From: CBDCTM01 sp965222005
GTDB lineage: Bacteria > Bacteroidota > Bacteroidia > Chitinophagales > Saprospiraceae
Reading direction: 5' to 3'
Assembly (NCBI GenBank): GCA_965222005.1
Contig: OZ244935.1
Span: 3,348,001 to 3,412,000, forward strand
Length of the DNA stretch: 64,000 nucleotides
Below the pieces are notes generated by a model. That model was not told the DNA's origin. It saw only the letters and a program-made list of their open reading frames with translations, and did no database searches. Made by a program: the position numbers and the translations under genes. Position 1 is the stretch's first letter. Each line of letters opens with the position of its first letter. Shown here one piece after another: positions 54,062-62,572 of the stretch.

Positions 54062-54132
54062 CAGCCTACAACAATGCGTATATGTACATACCGCCTAATC
54101 GGCGGCACGCCACATACGCCAACCGTTCCATG
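54062..54132 (+). other. attC site with group II intron immediately downstream
   Basis: R'' CAGCCTACAAC, arms AATGCGTATATGTACATACC and CGCCACATACGCC, loop CGCCTAATCGGCGG, R' ACCGTTCCATG. The intron begins 13 nt after the G of GTT at 54125. Confidence 0.93.
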
Positions 54133-54137
54133 CAAGC

Positions 54138-56030
54138 GTGTGTCCAGAATGAAACAATGATCCCATTAATTAACTTAAAGAAGATCATGATCAATGCTGT
54201 AAATAAGATGGAGGTAGGCCCTCCGAAGGCGCTGTACAGGCGGAGCCTTCAAATCACCTTAAGGTGCTGGTTGAGCAATGAACTGGTACTGAGCGTTAAG
54301 GAAAAGGTCTCGTTAAAGGGATCAGATAAAAATAGAAAAGATGAATGCAAATGAACCTCTGAAGAAGTGGTGTGAAAACGAACCTTCTGTCAAAACATCG
54401 ATTAGCTTGTGTTCGATGGACAATCATAGCGGACAACCTGTTAACTGGCTATGGGGCAGGCGCCATATAGGAGGCATGATTTCTATTTAGGCTTATTTAT
54501 GGAACTGGAGAAGTCAATTATTCATGGAAAGGGAAAACTACAAGTAGGAAAAACACCTACAAGGGTGAATACCGATGGAATAATTGATGGCGGATCCAAT
54601 CGTAGTAGCGAGGAAGTTTCTGTAATGGAAATGGAGCAAAGGGTTGGAGTTATACAGTTAGAATTACCGTTTACAACTTCCGAAAAGGAAAGGAGGATAA
54701 ACAGTGATTCAACAAAGGGAATACCTATTACCAAGAAGATGGTATGGGAATCGTACAAGAAAGTGAAGAGAAATAAAGGTAGTGGTGGAGTCGACGGAGT
54801 GAGTCTAAAAACTTACGAAGAAGACCTATCCAACAACCTTTACAAACTCTGGAACAGACTAGCATCTGGAAGTTATTTTCCACAAGCTGTAAGGGAAAAA
54901 GCCATCCCCAAGAAGGACGGCAAGATGAGATTACTAGGCATACCGAGCATATCAGACCGGATAGCCCAACAAGTAATTAAAGATTATCTTGAACCAAGAA
55001 TGGAGAGGATATTTCATCCTAACTCGTATGGTTATCGTCCGGGGAAGAATGCCCATCAAGCCCTCGAGCAAGTAAGACAAAAAGTAAGAAAATTCGATTG
55101 GGTAATTGATATGGACATCAAAGGATTTTTCGATGAAGTCTCACATGAATTGCTGATCAAAGCATTGGATAAACATGTCCCAGAAAAATGGGTGAAGATG
55201 TATATCCAGAGATGGCTAGAATCACCAGTACGAAAAGAAGACGGAACCTTAAAGCACAAATATGGAAAAGGAACACCACAAGGAGGTGTGATAAGTCCAT
55301 TGTTAGCAAATCTATTTCTACATTATGTTTTTGATAAATGGATAGAAATACATCATCCCGAAGTGGAATTTGTTCGTTATGCTGATGACATAATAGTTCA
55401 TTGTAAAACCAAGTCTAAAGCACAAACGATATTACAGGCCATTAAAGGACGGATGGAAAAATGCCATTTGAAATTACATGAAGTAAAAACGAAAATAGCA
55501 TTTTGCAAAAAGTACAAAAAAAGGGCAAATCACCAAATAGTCAGTTTCAACTTTCTAGGGTACTGTTTCAAACCCAGACCAACAGCCTTGAAGTCAGGAA
55601 AGATGTTTTTGGGATTTGATTGCGCTATAAGTCAATCGAGTTCGAAAAAGATAACTTCTGAAATTAAAGCAAGCAGATTCAACAGATGGACAGAACGTAG
55701 CATAGAACAAATAGCAGCCTACTTCAATGCTAAATTACAAGGCTGGATCAATTACTATGGTAAGTTTAGAAAAAGAAATCTAAATGCAATCTGCAAGATC
55801 TTCAACAGAAGGCTCACTGAATGGGCTAGAAATAGGTACAAGCACTTAAATAAATCGTATATTAAAGCCTGTGAGTGGCTTAAAAGGTTTAAGGTCAAAC
55901 AACCAAACCTATTTGCTCACTGGAAAGAAGGATTTATTAATGCTTAATCTCTGTATAATAGGAGCCGTATGATGGGAGACTATCACGTACGGTTCTGTGA
56001 GAGGCTTGGGGTGAAATCCCCCAGGTCTAC
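54138..56030 (+). mobile_element. Group II intron, copy 2 (1893 bp)
   Basis: Appears identical to 21988-23880, with the same short flanks (GCAAGC before, TTGACAAG after). Outside those the surroundings differ, so these are independent insertions, not a larger duplication. Confidence 0.93.
54451..55947 (+). CDS. ltrA: Group II intron reverse transcriptase/maturase
   Basis: Amino-acid identical to the product at 22301-23797: RT motifs including VRYADDIIVH and GTPQGGVISPLLANLFLHY, domain X with QGWINYYGKF, and no HNH endonuclease. Intact. Confidence 0.94.
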   Translation: MGQAPYRRHDFYLGLFMELEKSIIHGKGKLQVGKTPTRVNTDGIIDGGSNRSSEEVSVMEMEQRVGVIQLELPFTTSEKERRINSDSTKGIPITKKMVWESYKKVKRNKGSGGVDGVSLKTYEEDLSNNLYKLWNRLASGSYFPQAVREKAIPKKDGKMRLLGIPSISDRIAQQVIKDYLEPRMERIFHPNSYGYRPGKNAHQALEQVRQKVRKFDWVIDMDIKGFFDEVSHELLIKALDKHVPEKWVKMYIQRWLESPVRKEDGTLKHKYGKGTPQGGVISPLLANLFLHYVFDKWIEIHHPEVEFVRYADDIIVHCKTKSKAQTILQAIKGRMEKCHLKLHEVKTKIAFCKKYKKRANHQIVSFNFLGYCFKPRPTALKSGKMFLGFDCAISQSSSKKITSEIKASRFNRWTERSIEQIAAYFNAKLQGWINYYGKFRKRNLNAICKIFNRRLTEWARNRYKHLNKSYIKACEWLKRFKVKQPNLFAHWKEGFINA

Positions 56031-56515
56031 TTGACAAGAAAAATGCTCAGATTCATAAGGTTATTTAGATCAATAAGAAATTAGAATTGCCAGGAGATTC
56101 CCGATTTATTGATTCCTATAATTGCTAGGAACTTCTCGATTATAAGATTTTATTGTTTGCTAAGATTTACTGATTTCTTGATCCCATAGATGAGATGATT
56201 ATGGCTCTTGTTAATTAATTTAAGAGCCATAATTTGAGATCGATAGGATTTTTTTCCGTTGAATTGAACTCAAAAAGTACATGAAAATTCTCAATTTTTA
56301 ATAACCCTTTCAAGCACCCTAATTCTGATAGAATTACATTGTGACCAACAACACTTCGGTAAATCTTGAACCAAAAAACTGATCAGAAAAAAGAATTGAT
56401 CTTTAAGATAAACTAGAATGGTTAGACAATTTAAGATTCTTTGATTAACTTGATTGCAAAGATTGGTAGAGGATAAGATCTTGAAGATATTAGGATAACC
56501 GGATTTTTAAGATGG
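56031..56515 (+). other. Non-coding cassette remainder after the intron, with hairpin
   Basis: No ORF of note on either strand. A perfect 11-bp hairpin lies at 56199-56232 (TTATGGCTCTT / AAGAGCCATAA, 12-nt loop). Repeated GATT-, GAATT- and TGATT-rich text as in the other non-coding cassettes, but not clearly one of families A-D. Confidence 0.5.
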
Positions 56516-56588
56516 TCTGCAGTCAACATAGTGCTAGCGACAATACCTCCGTTCGTCGGCACTGCGCTAGCACAGACCGTTACCTACC
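56516..56588 (+). other. attC site, short type
   Basis: R'' GCAGTCAAC, arms AGTGCTAGCG and CGCTAGCACAG, inner CTCCGTTCG region, R' ACCGTTACCTACC. The R'' does not complement the start of the intron-bearing cassette (GTTCCATG), so a boundary has changed here. Confidence 0.88.
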
Positions 56589-57052
56589 ATAGAATTTTAA
56601 GGCCATCCCTCGATTCTAAATTAGTCCCAAATTACGCCTGGAAAAATTGAATGAATTCGTCAAGATACAGCATCCAAAGTGATCGCCCTACCCGCTTAAA
56701 AATTTCTTCGATAAGCTTTTTACAAACTAAGAACCAGGGCCTGGGATCAACAATAATTAAAAGCAATAATCACGGGAAATTATTCTTCACACAATAATTC
56801 TTTGATCGGCACTGAGTCAGCCAAATTGTTAAATCTTCCAGCGAAAGCTATGAGTCCATAAATTAGACCCAAATTCTCCTCTGGGGCCCAACTACAAATT
56901 GACAGTCAAATTCACGGATTAAGGAAAAATGTTATATATTTATACCACCACCTAAAGAACTCTTTTGTTCCAGTGGTGAATGCGATAAATAAAGGGCTCA
57001 ACAGTTCCTTTCAAACTATCCTCAGAAACGGCGCTGTGCGCGCCGAAATACG
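56589..57052 (+). other. Family D non-coding integron cassette, uninterrupted reference copy
   Basis: Starts GTTACCTACCATAGAATTTT; CTACCCGCTTAAAAATTTC; CAGGGCCTGGGATCAAC; ends with hairpin CGGCGC-TGTGC-GCGCCG (57029-57045) and the attC. It gives the empty-site sequence for the IS insertions at 36438 and 51045. Confidence 0.75.
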
Positions 57053-57183
57053 GATAGGTAACAAAGCGTAAAGCGTCCATGCGGCTACTTGGAAGATAAA
57101 ATGCTTTTTGGCTGATAAAGAATTTTGCAGTTCCTTTCAGCACCTTGAATGCCGCACGGCGTTTACGCAGACCGTTAGTCGCA
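57053..57183 (+). other. attC site, long type
   Basis: R'' ATAGGTAAC, arms AAAGCGTAAAGCG and CGGCGTTTACGC, R' ACCGTTAGTCGC. Last attC of the window. Confidence 0.93.
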
Positions 57184-57419
57184 ACAATCAAAATGGAACT
57201 ACTAGATCAAAACATTATCCCAATCAAATGATAATCAATAATTTATAAAATCATTTAAATATTAATCAATATACTTAATCAATTGAGACAGTAAAATTCT
57301 GAAAACAACAACCTGATTTCTAGACAAATCAATAGAAACAATTTATTTTTAATAACAAAATCACTCAAATAGACCAGAGTAGTTGTATCAAAATTCATTC
57401 GGTAACTAAATAATAGCTA

Positions 57420-57631
57420 ATGAGAATTATACATGAAATATTAATAATGATATTTTTATCAATTGCTATTCAGTCTTGTAATAAGGATAATTTAGCTGAC
57501 AGAGAAAGAATATATATAAAAGGATTTGACATTTTCACTAACAAAATGGTTTATGATTCTAAAGTAACTTCTATTTGGTATGTAGGAACAGATGGATTCT
57601 TTGGACCAGCAATTTATGAAAGAGACACTAA
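57420..57631 (+). pseudogene. Lipoprotein, C-terminus lost to an IS701-like insertion
   Basis: The frame begins MRIIHEILIMIFLSIAIQSC (lipobox AIQSC) and continues with YIKGFDIFTNKMVYDSKVTS to DTK, where the IS701-like terminal repeat starts at 57632; the frame then stops in the IS at 57659. A leader of about 230 bp separates it from the attC R' at 57174. The remainder of the gene is not in the window. Confidence 0.7.
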
Positions 57632-59025
57632 GCTGGACTTTACTACTTTTGAAAAATAAGAAATCCCGAAAGCTTTGTTACTTTAGAGTATCTGAACCTT
57701 CTAAAGATGCTACAATTACCTTCAGGATTTCAAGACACAATATCGTATTTTTCATTTGTATTTCGCAAAGATGTATGGCCAAAAGTAGTTTTACTATTAA
57801 CAGGAGCTATTATTTGTCCAGGCAGTAGAACGGTTTGCAACATACTTCGGAGTGTTGGTTTGCGTTGGGAAAAAAACTTTCCCAAGTATCACCGCGTACT
57901 TAGTCAGGACAAGTGGTCAGCCAAGCAAATTAGCGAGATATTACTTAGTTTAATAGTCAAGGCTTTTATTCCAAAAGGAAGACCAATCGTTGTTGGTTTA
58001 GATGACACGATTGAACGCCGTTGGGGTTACAAGATTAACAAGCGTGGTATTTATCGGGATCCTGTTCGCTCTTCCAAAAGTCACTTTGTTAAGTGTAGTG
58101 GTTTGCGTTGGCTTTCCTTGATGGTGCTAACTCATTTGCCATGGCTTGAAGCAGGAGCTTATTGGGCACTTCCTGTGTTAACGGTGCTGTGTCCATCAGA
58201 GCGATATTATACAGATCGGGACAAGCCAGCAAAGAAGTTGACTGATTGGGCCAGGCAGGTTCTAAGTTGGTTAAGCCGACAGAGTGCAAAGCTAGGACGA
58301 GCTATATATTTAACGGGGGATGGCTCTTTTGCCACCTTCGAGTTGTTTATGCATGCCCAACAAGTAGGAATAGGTATGATTGCTAGGATGAAACTTAATG
58401 CTCGTTTGTATGAGTTGCCTCCAAAGCAATACCCTAAAAACAAAAGGGGGCCAAAACCGCCAGTCGGCAAGCGACTGCTTAGTATGGAAAAACGTCTGAC
58501 GGACAAGCGCATCAAATGGACAAAAGTCGTTTTCTCCGAGTGGTATGGCCACACTAAAAAAGAGATGATGATCACCTCCGGCATCGCTATTTGGCGCAGT
58601 TCCAATACTGTGTTAGTAAAAATCAAATGGGTACTTGTTAAAGACCCACAAGGAATATTGGAACCTGTTTTACTCGGATGCACCGACTTTGAATTAGAGG
58701 ACAAAAAAGTCGTCTCATTCTTTGTCAGACGATGGCGCGTCGAAGTAACTTTTGCTGAAGTACGAAGACACCTCGGAGTGGAGACTCAACGCCAATGGTC
58801 TGATCTGGCTATCGAGCGATCTACTCCTAGCCTAATGGCCTTGTTCTCGATCACTTGTCTGTTTGCTCAACACTTAAACAGCAACCAGCAAATAGAGCCA
58901 AACGCAACTGCCTGGTATAGAAAAAGGCATGTATGTATATTCCGGTAAACTTGTGCCACGGTTTCCGGAGCAAACTGTGCCACGGTTGTGAAGAGTCGAT
59001 AATCTATTCTCAAAGTTAAAAAATA

Positions 59026-59763
59026 TTAGCTGTTTACTCCTTTTGCCTTGCGCATAGACTCTCCCGAGAGAGTGATTCTATGTGAAGAATGCACCAATCT
59101 ATCCAGGATAGCATCGGCAATAGTGCCCTCACCAATCAATTCATGCCATTTGCCCACAGGGATTTGAGAAGTGATGATAATGGATGATTGGTCGTACTTG
59201 TATTCGACAATATCCATGAGCGCCTGCCTGATGATATTATCTATTTCGCTGAGACCAAAATCATCGATAATGAGTAAAGCGGTTTGTTTGATCGTTTTGA
59301 TTAGCCGTTGGTAGTTGCCTTCAATTTTGGCCAGTCTGACCTGATCGGATAAATTACTCATGGTGTAGTATTGGGTTTTGTGTAGTTGTATACAAGCCTG
59401 ATGTCCGAGGGCTTGAGCCAGGTAGGTCTTGCCCGTTCCGGTGGGACCGATGATAATCAGATTTTGGTGTTTCTGAATAAAGTCCAAAGTGGCCAGTCGG
59501 TTGAAGTAATTTTTGTCCAGTCCGCGAGGAGTGGTAAAATCGACATTGGCAATGGCGGCACCGGAGCGGAAGTGAGCTCGTTTGATCAGATTCTCCATTT
59601 TCCGGTTTTGCCGGTATTCCCATTCCTGGTCAGCCAGCAGAGCAGTGTACTGATCCAGGGTATAGTCCTGGTAAAGGTTGTCTTGCATACTGAGGTGATG
59701 GATATGGGCCATGCCTTTGAGTCGCATTGTTTTTAGCTTTTCTACTGTGGTTTGTGTATTCAT
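59026..59763 (-). CDS. istB: IS21 helper ATPase IstB
   Basis: 245 residues. Walker A LIIIGPTGTGKTYLAQALGH, Walker B ALLIIDDFGLSEID, sensor SIIITSQIPVGKWHELIG, end DAILDRLVHSSHRITLSGES. 22 bp after istA. More distant from the two other IstB proteins in this window. Confidence 0.96.
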   Translation of the reverse strand: MNTQTTVEKLKTMRLKGMAHIHHLSMQDNLYQDYTLDQYTALLADQEWEYRQNRKMENLIKRAHFRSGAAIANVDFTTPRGLDKNYFNRLATLDFIQKHQNLIIIGPTGTGKTYLAQALGHQACIQLHKTQYYTMSNLSDQVRLAKIEGNYQRLIKTIKQTALLIIDDFGLSEIDNIIRQALMDIVEYKYDQSSIIITSQIPVGKWHELIGEGTIADAILDRLVHSSHRITLSGESMRKAKGVNS

Positions 59764-59785
59764 TGTTGTAAATTTTTAGAAAGGT

Positions 59786-61339
59786 TTAAGTGTAATATTG
59801 ACTGCCTCGGATATTGTCATGTTCCGGGATGGTTGTTGTCTTGGTTGTGGCCTGGAACAGATCCTGCTCCAGGTCCATATTGTTTTTCAAAATATCCCTA
59901 ACGGTACTATAACTGAAGTAGGGATATTGACGAGCGCGAATAACAGCACTTTGAAGCCGGTCGACAGGATAATCCTTGACCAATTGCAAAATGCCCATGC
60001 ACTGCTTGTAAGCTACTTCGGGATAGGTCGCTTGTTGGATCAATCCTTTGATGTAATATTCTACATCCTCACCGTATTTGCGGGCCCATTTTTGAAAGAA
60101 CTCCGGCGACCAGTCGTTGTAAAATCGATGGGTGCTTTTCATGTGTTTACTGATGGTGGTATAGCGCCCGGGGCGAGGGTCTCTTCTGTGAGTGGCGATA
60201 CGTTCTTTAGCATAGAAGACCTCTACCGTTTTGGTGTTGTATTGCACCTCTACCTTTTTACCAATAAATCGATGGGGGACGCTGTAGTAGTGCCTGTCGG
60301 CGGATAAGTAGACATGTCCCATTTTTTGTACGGTTGCTATTTTATAGTACCTAAGTTCGTAAGGCTGGGCGGCAAGTGGTAAGAGCTCCTCTTTTTCAAT
60401 ATCATGAAACTGCTGACGGCGAGTCAGCTTTATCTGACTGAACATTCGGTCATTATAGTCTTCCAACAACTCAGCAATGGCTTTATTCAACTCTGTTAAA
60501 GAGAAAAAGATCTGTTTGGAGAGGGGATAAAAAATACGTTGGTATACCAGCTTGACGGCATTTTCTACCAATGCTTTGTCTTGTGGACAATACGTTCGAG
60601 TAGGATTAATCGAACAACCGTAATGCAGTGCAAAATCTGAAAATGTCTTGTTCAAAACCGGTTCATATTTACTGCCCTTGGTAACTGCCGATTTGAGATT
60701 ATCCACCACAATACTCCTGGGGACACCTCCCATAAACTTCAGGCAGTTGTTCATCGAGTCAATAAAATCTTCCCCTTTCTGAGAAGGGGTCGCTTCCACA
60801 TAAGTATACCCACTACAAGGCAAGGTGGCTACAAATACCTCCACCTCGATTTGTTCTCCAGTCTCCATATCTACGAAAAATAACTTCTTGCCGGTATAAT
60901 CTACATATAGTTTATCTCCGGCTTTATGCACCAGTTTTCCTGAGCCGTCCACTTGTTGAAGCCAACGGTTCAAGTGTTCGTTAAACTGGGAAGAGCGATA
61001 TCCGTCGGGGTGACGGCTTAGATACTCCCTCCATAAGGTAAGACGCGTACAACCTACCTTTTTGAGCTCTTTACGAAAATAAGGAAAGTAGCTACTCAAA
61101 GTCTGATAACGATCTTTATCCGTCGTGCTAACGCCCGGAAACAACTCTTCCAGTGATCGGTCATCTAACTGTCCAAGTACTTCATATGACCGGCCTGTGG
61201 CTTTTAACAGGCGTACGTATTCATTGATCGTATTGCGATGAATACCTAACAACCGGCTGATGCTCCGGTTGCTCTCGCCTCGAATTTTGAGTTGTAATAA
61301 TTGTCTGATTTGCATGATCCCTATTCGTTGGTTCGCCAT
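59786..61339 (-). CDS. istA: IS21 transposase IstA
   Basis: 517 residues. HTH GESNRSISRLLGIHRNTINE. Core: KLYVDYTGKKLFFVD (Asp), SIVVDNLKSAVTKGSKYEP (Asp), CPQDKALVENAVKLVYQRIF (Glu). Intact, followed by istB. Short ORFs on the opposite strand are shadows. Confidence 0.96.
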   Translation of the reverse strand: MANQRIGIMQIRQLLQLKIRGESNRSISRLLGIHRNTINEYVRLLKATGRSYEVLGQLDDRSLEELFPGVSTTDKDRYQTLSSYFPYFRKELKKVGCTRLTLWREYLSRHPDGYRSSQFNEHLNRWLQQVDGSGKLVHKAGDKLYVDYTGKKLFFVDMETGEQIEVEVFVATLPCSGYTYVEATPSQKGEDFIDSMNNCLKFMGGVPRSIVVDNLKSAVTKGSKYEPVLNKTFSDFALHYGCSINPTRTYCPQDKALVENAVKLVYQRIFYPLSKQIFFSLTELNKAIAELLEDYNDRMFSQIKLTRRQQFHDIEKEELLPLAAQPYELRYYKIATVQKMGHVYLSADRHYYSVPHRFIGKKVEVQYNTKTVEVFYAKERIATHRRDPRPGRYTTISKHMKSTHRFYNDWSPEFFQKWARKYGEDVEYYIKGLIQQATYPEVAYKQCMGILQLVKDYPVDRLQSAVIRARQYPYFSYSTVRDILKNNMDLEQDLFQATTKTTTIPEHDNIRGSQYYT

Positions 61340-61681
61340 AGTGTTTTACTGTTTTATTTTTCAGTAAAACACCGAATAGAAATCGACTCTTTTAACTAAA
61401 GTGGCACATTTTGCTCCGGTCAGCTGGTTTTTTTGGCACAACTTGCTCCGGAATCAGTGGCACATTTTCACCGGTTTTGGTGGCACATTTTGCTCCGGTT
61501 TAGCCAATGTAACCTTTTCAGACGTCCTTGCTGCTGTCAGAATAGAAATCTTGCGTAAAACCAAACTTTCAATAAGCAATACAAATACCATTGTCCAAAG
61601 TTATTCTGAAAAAATCAGGTACTTGTGGTACATACTCACTCAAGCCGTTGCTTGAGTTTTGAAAAAATAGTAAAGTCAAGC

Positions 61682-62551
61682 TTAGAGGTTGTTTGGGAAT
61701 TTATTTTGAAATAAATAGCCGTCGGTAGTATCTTGTAGGTAAACCAAAACTTACAAAGATGCTCGCCCAATTTGAACGACTGACCGACGGCCAGTGGGAA
61801 GTTATAAAAGAATTTCTTCCTATCAAACGAAAACGCACACTTGATTTGCGTGATATTTTCAATGCCATACTTTGGATAACAAGAACTGGAGCCCAATGCG
61901 AAATCTTGATAGTTCTTTTCCCCCCTGGTCTGCAGTTTACTATTACTTTTATAACTGGACAAAAAAAGGAATTATCAAATCAATCAATCTGGCACTCAAT
62001 GAATATGAACGGGACAAACTTGATCGGCAGTCAAGCCCAAGCTTGGGGATCGTTGATTCTCAGAGTGTTAAGTTGGCTCCCATGATTTATGAGTTTCGGG
62101 GCATTGACGGCAATAAAAAGATTAATGGCCGCAAACGTCAAATTCTCACAGACACCTTGGGTCGTATTTGGCAAGCTTGGGTACATCCAGCTAATGAGCA
62201 TGACAGTCCGGCTGGTGTTCATCTTTTGAAGATGGATCAACATCAAATGGGCCGCCTGATAAAAATAATTGGTGACAACGCTTATAAAGGAACTTTTGCA
62301 CAGGCCTGTGAGGAATTGAATATCGAATTTGAAGTTCCAATAAGACCTGAAGGGAAAAAGGGGTTTGTTGTTCAGGCTAAACGATGGGTAGTTGAAAGAA
62401 CGATTGCCTGGTTTAATTTTTACCGAAGAATACTGATTGACCACGAGCATACCATAGAAAGTTCTGTATCATTCCTTTATTTGGCAAATACATCAATGAT
62501 CTTGGCAAAATTTCAATCATTTACAGAATAAAATTCCCAAACACGTTCTAA
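61682..62551 (+). mobile_element. IS5-family (ISL2-like) insertion sequence, copy 2
   Basis: Same ends as 8750-9620 (TTAGAGGTTGTTTGGG and TTAGAACGTGTTTGGG). It directly abuts the IS701-like element on the left and is 13 bp from an IS66 copy on the right. Confidence 0.92.
61759..62531 (+). pseudogene. IS5-family transposase with 1-bp deletion
   Basis: Same as 8827-9600 except that CCAATGGCGAAATC reads CCAATGCGAAATC near 61896. The frame shifts after GAQ and stops at 62085. The rest (VDSQSVKLAP ... TIAWFNFYRRIL) is intact in the other frame to 62531. A single deletion inactivates this copy. Confidence 0.93.
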
Positions 62552-62572
62552 TAAAATAAATAATGTAACTGT

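Larger units (their letters stand above)
58934..61506 (-). mobile_element. IS21-family element, copy 3, with 5-bp target duplication
   Basis: Ends TGTATATTCCGG and TGGCTAAACCGG (reverse complement), followed by multiple GTGCCAC-type repeats. ATGTA flanks it at 58929-58933 and 61507-61511. A subtype different from copies 1 and 2. Confidence 0.95.
57707..61655 (+). pseudogene. IS701-like transposase, split by IS21 copy 3
   Basis: The first part (57707-58933) has KDVWPKVVLLLTGAIICPGS, VVGLDDTIERRWGYKI (Asp), IYLTGDGSFATFELF (Asp) and FFVRRWRVEVTFAEVRRHLG (Glu), typical of DDE_5/IS701-like enzymes. The frame ends at AWYRKRHV, and after the IS21 element resumes at 61512 with TFSDVLAAVRIEILRKTKLS to stop 61655. 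Removing IS21 with one ATGTA copy restores the frame exactly. Confidence 0.9.
57632..61681 (+). mobile_element. IS701-like element interrupted by IS21
   Basis: Ends GCTGGACTTTACTAC and GCTTGACTTTACTAT (reverse complement). The left flank CTAA and right flank TTAG both fit the YTAR target of IS701 but are not identical, so the right flank has probably been replaced. Native length about 1472 bp after removing IS21. Confidence 0.85.
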
